64,000 nucleotides of DNA from Flavobacterium wongokense (GTDB lineage Bacteria; Bacteroidota; Bacteroidia; Flavobacteriales; Flavobacteriaceae). Below are positions 25,633 to 33,335 of the stretch, one piece after another. The translations under genes and the position numbers were made by a program. Below the pieces are notes generated by a model that ran no database searches, was not told the origin of the DNA, and worked only from the letters and a program-made list of their open reading frames with translations. Location of the stretch: NCBI RefSeq assembly GCF_021608265.1, contig NZ_JAKIHP010000001.1, forward strand, positions 372,001 to 436,000. The letters are read 5' to 3'. Positions within the stretch are counted from its first letter, which is position 1. Each line of letters begins with the position of its first letter.

Positions 25633-26798
25633 AGAAGAAATTAATAAATCATACCTCGGAACATTTTGAAAAAATACTTCAAAAGAAACCCGAATACATT
25701 TTCCTCTCACCGGGAAGAATCAACATCATTGGCGAACATGTTGACTATAATGACGGTTTTGTAATGCCGGCTGCAATCAACAAATACATTTGCTTTGCAG
25801 TTTCCAAAAATGAAGATTCCCAATGTACACTTATTGCCAAAGACTTAAACGAAGCGTACAAATTTGACCTAAACGACGAGTTGAAACCTATCGATAAAAT
25901 GTGGGCTAATTACATTCTAGGTGTTCTGCATCAGTTGAAAAAAAAAGGTTTCAAGATGAGTGGTTTCAATATCGTTTTCAGCAGTACAGTTCCAATGGGC
26001 GCCGGGCTTTCGTCTTCTGCAGCTTTGGAGTGCGGCATCGGCTATGCTATGAATAAAATGTTTGAATTGGATTTATCCAAAGAAGAAATCGCATTAATCG
26101 GGCAAAAAGCGGAGCATACTTTTGCCGGAGTTAATTGTGGCATCATGGACCAATTTGCCTCTGTTTTTGGCAAAAAAAACAGCGTTATTAAGCTCGACTG
26201 CACTACATTGGAATACCAATATTACAAAGCCGACTTCAAAAAATATTCGTTACTTTTATTGGACAGCAATGTAAAGCATACACATCTTACCTCAGGTTAT
26301 AATGTCAGAAGGCAGGAAGTGGAATTGGGTTTGGCCATCATAAAACAGCATTTCCCTGAAGTGCGCACTTTTAGGAATTGTACCGAAAAGATAGTTTTGG
26401 ATTTGGAACAGGAATTAGGTCCGATTGTTTTCAAACGCTGCCTTTTTGTGGTAAAGGAAATCCAGCGCGTACTTGATGCTGCCGATGCTTTGACCAATTC
26501 TGATTTCAAGAAGTTAGGCCAATTAATGTCGGAAGCACACAAAGGTTTGTCAAAGGAATATGAAGTAAGCTGCGATGAAATTGATTTTTTGGTCGATTCC
26601 GTTCAGCATGAAAAAACCGTTTTAGGTGCCCGAATGATGGGTGGCGGATTTGGTGGCTGCTCGATAAACCTCGTAGAAAAAGGAACCGAAGACGAGCTCA
26701 TCGAAAGAGTGTCGCAACAATACAGAACCGCTTTTGGTATCGAATTAAAGCCTTATAAAATCAAGATTTCAAAAGGAACAACACTTTACAAAAATTAA
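25629..26798 (+). CDS. galK: Galactokinase
   Basis: The 389-residue GHMP kinase has the galactokinase signature GRINIIGEHVDYNDG (29-43), the ATP-binding PMGAGLSSSAALE (122-134) and MMGGGFGGCSINLV near the C-terminus. It phosphorylates alpha-D-galactose to galactose 1-phosphate, the first Leloir step. It lies between the beta-galactosidase (4-bp overlap) and galT (2 bp gap). Confidence 0.97.
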   Translation: MKKKLINHTSEHFEKILQKKPEYIFLSPGRINIIGEHVDYNDGFVMPAAINKYICFAVSKNEDSQCTLIAKDLNEAYKFDLNDELKPIDKMWANYILGVLHQLKKKGFKMSGFNIVFSSTVPMGAGLSSSAALECGIGYAMNKMFELDLSKEEIALIGQKAEHTFAGVNCGIMDQFASVFGKKNSVIKLDCTTLEYQYYKADFKKYSLLLLDSNVKHTHLTSGYNVRRQEVELGLAIIKQHFPEVRTFRNCTEKIVLDLEQELGPIVFKRCLFVVKEIQRVLDAADALTNSDFKKLGQLMSEAHKGLSKEYEVSCDEIDFLVDSVQHEKTVLGARMMGGGFGGCSINLVEKGTEDELIERVSQQYRTAFGIELKPYKIKISKGTTLYKN

Positions 26799-26800
26799 TT

Positions 26801-27847
26801 ATGCAGCCGTTTAAAACCAACGAACATCCACACCGCCGTTACAATCCGTTATTAGACGAATGGATTTTGGTTTCCCCGCATCGCAACAAGCGTCCGTGGC
26901 AGGGACAAAACGAAAAGCTGCACGAAGACAATCGCCCTGAATATGATTCGGAATGTTATTTATGCCCGGGAAATGTTCGTTCCAATGGCATTAAAAATCC
27001 AGAGTACACCGATTGCTATGTGTTTGAAAATGATTTTTCAGCCTTGCTTCAGGAAGAAGTTTCGTTTGAGAATGAAGCTTCAAACTTATTCCAATTAAAA
27101 CCCGAAAGAGGCATTAATAAAGTGGTTTGCTTTTCGCCAAAACACAATCTGACTTTACCTGAAATGGAAGTTTCGGAAATTGAGAAAGTGGTGCAGACCT
27201 GGAAAGAACAGTACATCGAACTCGGAAGCCACGACTTTATCAACTATGTCCAGATTTTTGAAAACAAAGGAAGTATTATGGGATGCAGCAATCCGCATCC
27301 ACATGGGCAAATCTGGGCGCAGTCTTCATTGCCAACGCAGGTAGAAAAAACTCAAAAAAGCCTGTTGAATTATTTTGAAAAAAATAAAACGAGTTTACTG
27401 AAAGATTATTTAAGCCAGGAATTGGAGTTTCATGAACGTATTGTAGCTGAAAACAATCACTTTGCCGTTGTAGTTCCGTTTTGGGCAATCTGGCCTTATG
27501 AAACGATGATCATCAGCAAAAGGCATTTTGGCAATATCATCGGAATGACCAATGAGGAAACCAAGGCTTTCGCCGAAATCATTAAAATCATTACGGTCAA
27601 ATACGACAATCTTTTTGAAACTTCGTTTCCGTATTCTGCCGGAATCCATCAGGCACCGACCGATAGGATTTCGCATCCCGAATGGCATTTCCACATGCAT
27701 TTTTATCCGCCATTATTGCGTTCGGCAACCGTAAAGAAATTTATGGTGGGCTACGAAATGCTAGGCGAAGCACAACGCGATATTTCACCCGAACAAAGTG
27801 CCAAAATTTTAAGAGAGCTACCAACCAACCATTATAAAACCAAGTAA
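26801..27847 (+). CDS. galT: Galactose-1-phosphate uridylyltransferase
   Basis: The 348-residue protein has the active-site NPHPHGQIWA with nucleophilic His168 (His166 also present), a CYLCPGN zinc-binding motif (Cys52, Cys55) and the C-terminal HMHFYPPLLRS. It converts galactose 1-phosphate and UDP-glucose to glucose 1-phosphate and UDP-galactose. The partner epimerase GalE is not encoded in this operon. The symporter gene starts 1 bp after the stop. Confidence 0.97.
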   Translation: MQPFKTNEHPHRRYNPLLDEWILVSPHRNKRPWQGQNEKLHEDNRPEYDSECYLCPGNVRSNGIKNPEYTDCYVFENDFSALLQEEVSFENEASNLFQLKPERGINKVVCFSPKHNLTLPEMEVSEIEKVVQTWKEQYIELGSHDFINYVQIFENKGSIMGCSNPHPHGQIWAQSSLPTQVEKTQKSLLNYFEKNKTSLLKDYLSQELEFHERIVAENNHFAVVVPFWAIWPYETMIISKRHFGNIIGMTNEETKAFAEIIKIITVKYDNLFETSFPYSAGIHQAPTDRISHPEWHFHMHFYPPLLRSATVKKFMVGYEMLGEAQRDISPEQSAKILRELPTNHYKTK

Positions 27848-27848
27848 T

Positions 27849-29519
27849 ATGCAAACCTTAGACACCAAAGATTATATCGTTTTCTTCTGCTATTTTGTCC
27901 TCATCGTAGGTTATGGATTGTGGATTTACAGGAAAAAAAAGAAAATAGAATCGAGCAGCACCGATTATTTTTTGGCTGAAGGTTCGTTAACGTGGTGGGC
28001 AATTGGCGCATCGTTGATTGCGAGTAACATCAGCGCGGAGCAATTCATCGGAATGAGTGGCAGCGGTTTCAAAATGGGATTGGCAATTGCGACCTATGAA
28101 TGGATGGCAGCTTTGACTTTGGTCATCGTCGCGGTATTCTTTATTCCGGTGTACCTGAAAAACAAAATATTCACGATGCCACAATACCTGAACCAGCGTT
28201 ACAACGGCAATGTAGCCATGATTATGGCGGTGTTTTGGCTGTTGCTATATGTGTTGGTCAACCTGACTTCCATTCTCTATCTCGGAGCTTTGGCAATCAG
28301 CAGCATTTCTGGGCTAAACCTGACTTTGTGCATGGTTTTCCTGGCGATTTTTGCCGTTATGATTACGCTTGGCGGAATGAAGGTTATTGGTTTTACCGAT
28401 GTCATCCAGGTGTTCTTTTTGATTTTGGGTGGATTGGTTACTACGTATCTGGCGTTGAATTTGGTTGCCGAAAAATTTGGTTCAAGTGGAGTCATCAATG
28501 GTTTTCATTTGATGAAAGACAATGCGGCCGACCATTTCCACATGATTTTTGAAAAAACGAATCCAAACTATATGGACTTACCCGGACTTTCTGTACTTAT
28601 CGGTGGAATGTTAATTATCAACCTGAATTATTGGGGTTGCAACCAATACATTACCCAACGTGCTTTGGGTGCAGATATCAAAACAGCGCGAAGTGGAATC
28701 CTGTTCGCAGCCTTCCTAAAATTATTGATGCCATTAATTGTAGTGATTCCCGGAATCGCAGCATATGTTTTATACCAAAAAGGGGGCTTCCAAACCGAAA
28801 TGTTACAAGATGGTTCGTTAAATCCGGACAGAGCGTATCCGACGCTTTTAAACTTATTGCCAACCGGACTAAAAGGATTGTCATTTGCAGCTTTGACTGC
28901 GGCAATCGTGGCTTCTTTGGCAGGAAAAGCAAATAGTATCGCGACGATATTTACCCTCGACATTTACAAAGAAAAAATAAATGTGGATGCTTCCGAAAAG
29001 AAATTGGTAAAGATTGGAAAAGTGACCATAATTGTTGCCATGATTATTGCGGTAATCGTTGCGCCGCTTTTGGGAATTGATAAAAAAGGTGGCTTCCAAT
29101 ACATTCAGGAATATACCGGATTTGTAAGTCCGGGAATTTTTGCGATGTTTATACTTGGTTTTTTCTGGAAAAAAACAACTTCAAATGCGGCCTTGTTTGC
29201 AACCATCGGAGGATTCCTGCTTTCGATTGTATTCAAATTCATGCCGGGTTTTGTAGACCTTCATTTCCTGTATGACTTTGGTTTCGCGGTTCCGAATGCA
29301 GATGGAATCTATGAAATTCCTTTTGTGGACCGAATGGGGTTTGTCTTCCTGATTTGCGTAATCGGGATGTACATCATCAGTATTTATGAAACGAAAAAAG
29401 GAGTGCAGCCAAATGGTTTGGAAATCGACAAATCCATGTTTAAGGTTTCACCCGGATTTATGGTGGGTTCCATCATCATCATCGGGATTTTAGCAGCTTT
29501 ATATACTGCTTTTTGGTAG
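27849..29519 (+). CDS. Sodium/sugar symporter of the SSS (SGLT) family, probably galactose
   Basis: The 556-residue protein has about 14 membrane segments and SSS motifs: TDYFLAEGSLTWWAIGASLIASNISAEQ split over segments 1 and 2, GGMKVIGFTDVIQ, and NYWGCNQYITQRALGA, close to the Vibrio galactose symporter. It would carry galactose into the cytoplasm with sodium. It ends the operon and is followed by an inverted repeat. The substrate is inferred from the neighbours and this resemblance. Confidence 0.93.
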   Translation: MQTLDTKDYIVFFCYFVLIVGYGLWIYRKKKKIESSSTDYFLAEGSLTWWAIGASLIASNISAEQFIGMSGSGFKMGLAIATYEWMAALTLVIVAVFFIPVYLKNKIFTMPQYLNQRYNGNVAMIMAVFWLLLYVLVNLTSILYLGALAISSISGLNLTLCMVFLAIFAVMITLGGMKVIGFTDVIQVFFLILGGLVTTYLALNLVAEKFGSSGVINGFHLMKDNAADHFHMIFEKTNPNYMDLPGLSVLIGGMLIINLNYWGCNQYITQRALGADIKTARSGILFAAFLKLLMPLIVVIPGIAAYVLYQKGGFQTEMLQDGSLNPDRAYPTLLNLLPTGLKGLSFAALTAAIVASLAGKANSIATIFTLDIYKEKINVDASEKKLVKIGKVTIIVAMIIAVIVAPLLGIDKKGGFQYIQEYTGFVSPGIFAMFILGFFWKKTTSNAALFATIGGFLLSIVFKFMPGFVDLHFLYDFGFAVPNADGIYEIPFVDRMGFVFLICVIGMYIISIYETKKGVQPNGLEIDKSMFKVSPGFMVGSIIIIGILAALYTAFW

Positions 29520-29540
29520 AGTAAAAGTTTAAAAGACAAA

Positions 29541-29562
29541 ACCCAGAAGAAAACTTCTGGGT
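29541..29562. terminator. Terminator between convergent genes
   Basis: ACCCAGAAG (29541-29549), AAAA loop, CTTCTGGGT (29554-29562). The T-rich run follows on the minus strand, so it best fits the end of the minus-strand T9SS gene, but the stem can also stop the operon. Confidence 0.65.
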
Positions 29563-29588
29563 CAGTTATATTGTTAAAGGTGGCGATA

Positions 29589-30674
29589 TTACATTTTTAT
29601 AAATCGTTTTACAATAGTAGCATCATCAAATTTAATTTTTAAAATATAATTCCCAGATGCAAATTCCGAAACATCAATGCTAGTTTCAGCAGCTGTTATG
29701 CTTTTTAATTTTCTTCCAGACTGATCAAAAATAGTGATACTGTTCCAGGCAGTATTGTTTTGATTTGAAATATTGAGCGTATTTTTAGTTGGATTAGGAT
29801 AAACTAGTACCGAAGCCGAAAAATCATTTTCTAAAGTACTTAAGTTCACAATTGTTCCATTTATCGAAAAAGGCAAATCTTGCGGAACATCAGCAGCGGT
29901 ATCCGGATCACCAATATCTATGACATTCGCCCATCCTAAAACCGTTCCAGGAATGGTATTAGCAACAAAATTTTGTTTTGCGTTCCAACCTGCTACTCCT
30001 CTGGTTCCCTCAATTGTTACAGTAGGAATAAAAATGGCACCATCGTTAATTGCGTGAAATTGATACACAACCCAATAAGTTCCTGAATTCAGTATGGTGT
30101 TAATATTCCCTTTTATTTTCCAAACTTTCCTGTTGGTATTTGGCGCAAATATTGGGTTGCCAATAATGGAGTTGGCTATCCTATAGATAAAAGTATTTCC
30201 AGTACTATTAGGTGCGTCTAACACATTAGTTGTCATATCACCAATAACAACTTCTGACGCTGGCAATGAAGGGTCCCCATTCCAAACTTCAATCCTCAAT
30301 TGATCAACAGGAATTGTTGTACCTGTAAAACTATTTTGGTGGGCAAAAAAATCAAAACTTGTGATATTCCATTGCTGTCCTGCAGGAACAACAAAATCAT
30401 CCGCTAATTCAAAACTGGAAGTCCCAGCAGTATTAAAATAACCTGCAAAACCACTACTCTTATTGCATTCAGTTGTGTTGCCATTATCGTTTTGGAGTTC
30501 GCTCCAAGAATAACCAGCTGGTGCTATCAAGCCACTTTTAGATAAAACTCCCGTAGACAAATTGCCATTAGAATATAGTTGGGCAAATCCGTTAGCGTAA
30601 AGAAAAAGGAATAGAAAAGCAGTTACATATTGTGGTGTAATTCTCTTATGCAGTGTTTTAACTCTTGTACCCAT
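29589..30674 (-). CDS. T9SS-secreted protein of unknown function
   Basis: The 361-residue protein has an N-terminal signal (about residues 15-31, YVTAFLFLFLYANGFAQ after a basic start). A beta-rich body (ELADDFVVPAGQQWNITSFDFF, DQLRIEVWNGDPSLPASEVVIGD) resembles jelly-roll domains. The C-terminal type A sorting domain (about 285-361) has SVLVYPNPTKNTLNIS and GNYILKIKFDDATIVKRFIKM. It would leave the cell through the type IX system. Ligand or substrate unknown. The 166-bp gap upstream to the next gene shows nothing I recognise. Confidence 0.85.
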   Translation of the reverse strand: MGTRVKTLHKRITPQYVTAFLFLFLYANGFAQLYSNGNLSTGVLSKSGLIAPAGYSWSELQNDNGNTTECNKSSGFAGYFNTAGTSSFELADDFVVPAGQQWNITSFDFFAHQNSFTGTTIPVDQLRIEVWNGDPSLPASEVVIGDMTTNVLDAPNSTGNTFIYRIANSIIGNPIFAPNTNRKVWKIKGNINTILNSGTYWVVYQFHAINDGAIFIPTVTIEGTRGVAGWNAKQNFVANTIPGTVLGWANVIDIGDPDTAADVPQDLPFSINGTIVNLSTLENDFSASVLVYPNPTKNTLNISNQNNTAWNSITIFDQSGRKLKSITAAETSIDVSEFASGNYILKIKFDDATIVKRFIKM

Positions 30675-30840
30675 GATATTAATTTGACATGTTAGAAATA
30701 TAAAAAATAGGAAGTAACCTTCCTTACCGCAAACCTACGCCATAAAACGGCCTTAAAGTTATACACGATAAAGTAAACCTTTCATAATTACCACCTTAGT
30801 GTCTATTAAATCTTCCCTGTCTTAAATCTTCTGGTAAAAA

Positions 30841-31650
30841 TCAGGGTTTGTGGTTAAGCATACGGCTGACATTCTGGTACAATTTGGGGAATTTACTCCT
30901 GAATTCAATTGGTGTTTCAAAATAATGCTCGATCATTACCGAAATGAATTCATAACTATTGGTATAGGCATAAATCCGGAAGTAATCGGAATTAATGAGC
31001 TTTTGCTTATTGGGTTCATAATTCACTTCCTTCGAAAGCTGGGTGTAATACTTTTTAAACGTCAGCGAACTTGCATCATTGCTTTGCATGCTATGGCAAT
31101 GAACGGCATGCGAAAATTCATGGATTCCAAGATTCAGGTTATCATTGTCGATTTCGTAGCCTTCCCTAAAATCCTTCCAGGAAAAAACAATCGCCTTCAT
31201 CTTTGGATTGAATTCGCCTTTATAGTATTCCTGGCTTTGCGTTGACAGGTACTTTTCGGGATAAATGATGATTTTGTCAAAAGCATCAACAAGGTACTGC
31301 CGCATCCCGAAAGTCAGCATCACATAAGTTGCCGCAATGAGCGTTTCCACTTCCTGGGTTACCACAAAATCTTCAAGCGGGATAAATTGGTATTTCTCAA
31401 TAAAACACGCTAACCGGTGATGGAAATAAATCTTCTGTTTGTCATTTAGTTTTTGATAAAACCGGAATTTCTGACGCAGCAGGTACTCCTGTTCCGGGCT
31501 TACTTTCTTAGGCCTAAAATACAGGTGGATATAAAGAGGCCTGTTGAATAAAGCAATGCTGATATCGTCCAAAAGGCTGATGAAAAACATACCAGAATAT
31601 ACAATTGCGGCTGTAATGGCCAGTAAAAAGATTATGAAGACGATTTCCAT
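30841..31650 (-). CDS. Zinc-dependent peptidase, MtfA / M90 type
   Basis: The 269-residue protein starts with one membrane helix (about 4-24) and carries HEFSH (177-181), a HExxH zinc site in GIHEFSHAVH, and the downstream acidic motif NSYEFISVMIEHYFETP that supplies the third ligand in M90 enzymes. E. coli MtfA is a cytosolic peptidase linked to the Mlc glucose regulator; here a membrane anchor is present and no Mlc is seen, so the target is unknown. It is divergent from the small secreted protein gene. Confidence 0.88.
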   Translation of the reverse strand: MEIVFIIFLLAITAAIVYSGMFFISLLDDISIALFNRPLYIHLYFRPKKVSPEQEYLLRQKFRFYQKLNDKQKIYFHHRLACFIEKYQFIPLEDFVVTQEVETLIAATYVMLTFGMRQYLVDAFDKIIIYPEKYLSTQSQEYYKGEFNPKMKAIVFSWKDFREGYEIDNDNLNLGIHEFSHAVHCHSMQSNDASSLTFKKYYTQLSKEVNYEPNKQKLINSDYFRIYAYTNSYEFISVMIEHYFETPIEFRSKFPKLYQNVSRMLNHKP

Positions 31651-31750
31651 TTTGGAAAGATATAAATTTAGATAAGGAATAGGAAGTACTGAAAGAATCT
31701 TATTTCAAGGAATGATATTTTTTTTTACTTTTATCAAAACTTACAACACT

Positions 31751-32203
31751 ATGAAGAAATTACTATCATTATCGTTCCTATTCCTTGTCCTTGCAGCCAA
31801 TGCCCAAATAAAGGTTGCGAAGGCAGAAGCAAAACCTGTTATCATCGGTAAGGTGGGAACACCGACTTTGAGTACCGTAGAAATTACAAAGACTGGCGAC
31901 CTTGTTACATTTAAATACCAGAATAACAACAAACCACAGGTAGCCGAATTCAAAACCTTTAGCTTTAAGGATGTTGATGGCGCACTGGAGGGATTTTATA
32001 GTGTCATTATGGACGGTATGGCAAACCAACCGAAAGAAGACATTAAGATTGAACTGCCGAATGAAACCGTGAACCTTCAATACAAAAAAGAGATGAATAT
32101 TGCCAGCGTGAAGATGAAGATAAGTTACAACAGTAAGGAAGAAGGTGGTGTAACCGTGTGGTTAACCAAACTGCAGATTGATAAATTATTCGGGAAATTA
32201 TAA
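31751..32203 (+). CDS. Small secreted protein of unknown function
   Basis: The 150-residue product starts at MKKLLSLSFLFLVLAANAQ, a clear signal peptide. An upstream in-frame start at 31712 would bury it. The mature part is a compact alternating beta pattern (KVGTPTLSTVEITKTGDLV, FKTFSFKDVDGALEGFYSVI). No family is recognised. It stands alone, with a terminator 3 bp after the stop. Confidence 0.8.
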   Translation: MKKLLSLSFLFLVLAANAQIKVAKAEAKPVIIGKVGTPTLSTVEITKTGDLVTFKYQNNNKPQVAEFKTFSFKDVDGALEGFYSVIMDGMANQPKEDIKIELPNETVNLQYKKEMNIASVKMKISYNSKEEGGVTVWLTKLQIDKLFGKL

Positions 32204-32206
32204 ATT

Positions 32207-32234
32207 AAAAAAGCACTCTGTGGAGTGCTTTTTT
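32207..32234 (+). terminator. Terminator after the small secreted protein gene
   Basis: GCACTC (32213-32218), loop TGTG, GAGTGC (32223-32228), flanked by A and T runs, so it can work in both directions. Confidence 0.85.
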
Positions 32235-32237
32235 ATT

Positions 32238-32259
32238 ATGTGACCCCGGCAGGGTTGAC
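32238..32259 (-). repeat. Duplicated 3' end of the tRNA-Arg gene
   Basis: ATGTGACCCCGGCAGGGTT at 32238-32256 repeats 32359-32377, which covers the acceptor stem and half the T arm of the tRNA. The rest of the tRNA is absent at this copy. The two copies lie 121 bp apart in direct orientation, as in remnants of integration at a tRNA 3' end or of a decayed tRNA duplicate. Confidence 0.7.
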
Positions 32260-32294
32260 TACATCTTCCCAGACATAGCTCCGCTTTGAAAAAT

Positions 32295-32320
32295 AAAAGA
32301 GTGCTCTTGAGCACTCTTTT
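32295..32320. terminator. Terminator downstream of tRNA-Arg
   Basis: AAAAGAGTGCTC (32295-32306), TT, GAGCACTCTTTT (32309-32320): a 12-bp perfect stem. On the minus strand it follows the tRNA and is followed by T-rich sequence. Its core GAGTGC/GCACTC is the same as in the terminator at 32207. Confidence 0.8.
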
Positions 32321-32325
32321 TACCT

Positions 32326-32342
32326 GACAGCCACTGGCTGTC
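32326..32342. repeat. Perfect palindrome
   Basis: GACAGCCA-C-TGGCTGTC has 8-bp arms around one base. It lies between the tRNA and its terminator, with no T run of its own. Role unknown. Confidence 0.6.
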
Positions 32343-32361
32343 CTCCTTTTAATTTCAAATG

Positions 32362-32435
32362 TGACCCCGGCAGGGTTCGAACCTGCAACCATCAGAGCCG
32401 AAATCTGATATTCTATCCAGTTGAACTACGGAGCC
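32362..32435 (-). tRNA. tRNA-Arg (anticodon TCG)
   Basis: The minus strand folds as a 74-nt cloverleaf: acceptor GGCTCCG / CGGGGTC with discriminator A, D arm GTTC/GAAT, anticodon stem TCAGA/TCTGA with loop TTTCGGC (anticodon TCG at positions 34-36), and T arm GCAGG TTCGAAC CCTGC. CCA is not encoded. It lies 11 bp downstream of yqeY on the same strand, so it is probably co-transcribed. Confidence 0.93.
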
Positions 32436-32446
32436 ATTATTGGTTG

Positions 32447-32893
32447 TTACACCAAAAGTTTCTTAACGATAGCCGAAATGGTTTTGCCTTCCGCCTGGCC
32501 ACCAATCTGCGCGGTTGCCAATCCCATTACTTTTCCCATCGATGCGATTCCGGATGCGCCGGTTTCTGCAATGATTTTGGTAATGATTGCTTCAACCTCT
32601 GCTTCGGAAAGCTGTGCCGGAAGGAATTTCTCAATCACGGCAATCTGCGCCAATTCGGGTTCAGCCAAATCAGCACGGTTTTGTTTGGTGAAGATTTCGG
32701 CACTGTCCTTACGCATTTTAACCAGTTTCTGCAAAATCTTGATTTCGTCAGCTTCGGTGATTTCTGTATTGTTCCCGGAAGTCTGGGCCAATAAAAGTTC
32801 CGATTTGATGGCACGAAGCGCTTCCAATGCGATGGTGTTTTTTTCACGCATGGCATTTTTCATTTCGTCCATTATTTGGGTTGATAAACTCAT
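32447..32893 (-). CDS. yqeY: GatB/YqeY domain-containing protein
   Basis: The 148-residue protein is of YqeY length with typical segments ALEALRAIKSELLLAQ, LVKMRKDSAEIFTKQNR, EKFLPAQLSEAEVEAII and MGKVMGLATAQIGGQAEGK. YqeY shares the tRNA-binding tail fold of the GatB amidotransferase subunit; its exact function is uncertain. In Bacteroidota it commonly lies downstream of ftsZ, as here. The 442-bp gap back to ftsZ holds two terminators. Confidence 0.93.
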   Translation of the reverse strand: MSLSTQIMDEMKNAMREKNTIALEALRAIKSELLLAQTSGNNTEITEADEIKILQKLVKMRKDSAEIFTKQNRADLAEPELAQIAVIEKFLPAQLSEAEVEAIITKIIAETGASGIASMGKVMGLATAQIGGQAEGKTISAIVKKLLV

Positions 32894-33024
32894 AGTCGTA
32901 TGATTTAATTTTGTTTTAAATGGTTTCCTTTTTAGCCCTGATGGCAGCTAGCTACCATGTAGCGCGGACAGCAGGAAAATGGATGGCAAAAAATACCCCA
33001 ACCATTCGCTCCTAAAAAGCTTTG

Positions 33025-33032
33025 CGAAGGTA
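33025..33032 (-). promoter_or_regulatory. Candidate -7 box for yqeY
   Basis: TACCTTCG on the minus strand differs from TAnnTTTG by one base and lies just after the terminator at 33041-33069. No strict match was found in the gap. Confidence 0.3.
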
Positions 33033-33040
33033 AAAAAATA

Positions 33041-33069
33041 ACCCGAAAATAGCAATGCCGTTTTCGGGT
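33041..33069 (-). terminator. Orphan terminator between ftsZ and yqeY
   Basis: ACCCGAAAA (33041-33049) pairs with TTTTCGGGT (33061-33069). On the minus strand it is followed by TTATTTTTTT. ftsZ already has its own terminator 210 bp upstream, and no reading frame of note lies between the two, so this one may end a small RNA. Confidence 0.7.
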
Positions 33070-33223
33070 GATTTCAAGCAAAAAACAATATGTATAAAAC
33101 CTGTCTCAATAGGTATTATGATTGTTCAAAATAATGAGCAGGTTGCAATGTAACTGGGGATGAAATTAATTGCCGAATGGGTAAGGCAATACTACGGACA
33201 AAGTAGGAAATTATCCTTAGGGT

Positions 33224-33259
33224 TTTTACTATATTTTGATGTGAATTTTACTATATTTT
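33224..33259. repeat. Two 14-bp direct repeats with a 22-bp period
   Basis: TTTTACTATATTTT occurs at 33224-33237 and 33246-33259, identical. The spacing is about two helical turns. They lie just downstream of the ftsZ terminator, where a promoter for a small transcript would be. Protein binding is possible but unproven. Confidence 0.6.
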
Positions 33260-33279
33260 CTATTCGGTCGCTCCAAATA

Positions 33280-33310
33280 AAAAAATAACCCGTCTCTAAC
33301 GAGACGGGTT
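33280..33310 (-). terminator. Terminator after ftsZ, end of the dcw cluster
   Basis: AACCCGTCTC (33287-33296), TAAC, GAGACGGGTT (33301-33310). On the minus strand the stem is followed by ATTTTTTTATT. Confidence 0.9.
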
Positions 33311-33335
33311 AAGGATTTTGGGGTTATCTGTAGAT

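Noticed and set aside
20119..29519. Galactan operon as a classical SusC/SusD polysaccharide utilisation locus
   Set aside because: No SusC or SusD gene is present; the only TonB receptor in the window is the unrelated one at 1-1722.
32421..32903. Plus-strand frame of 160 codons over yqeY
   Set aside because: It starts in the tRNA and runs antisense to a well-supported yqeY.
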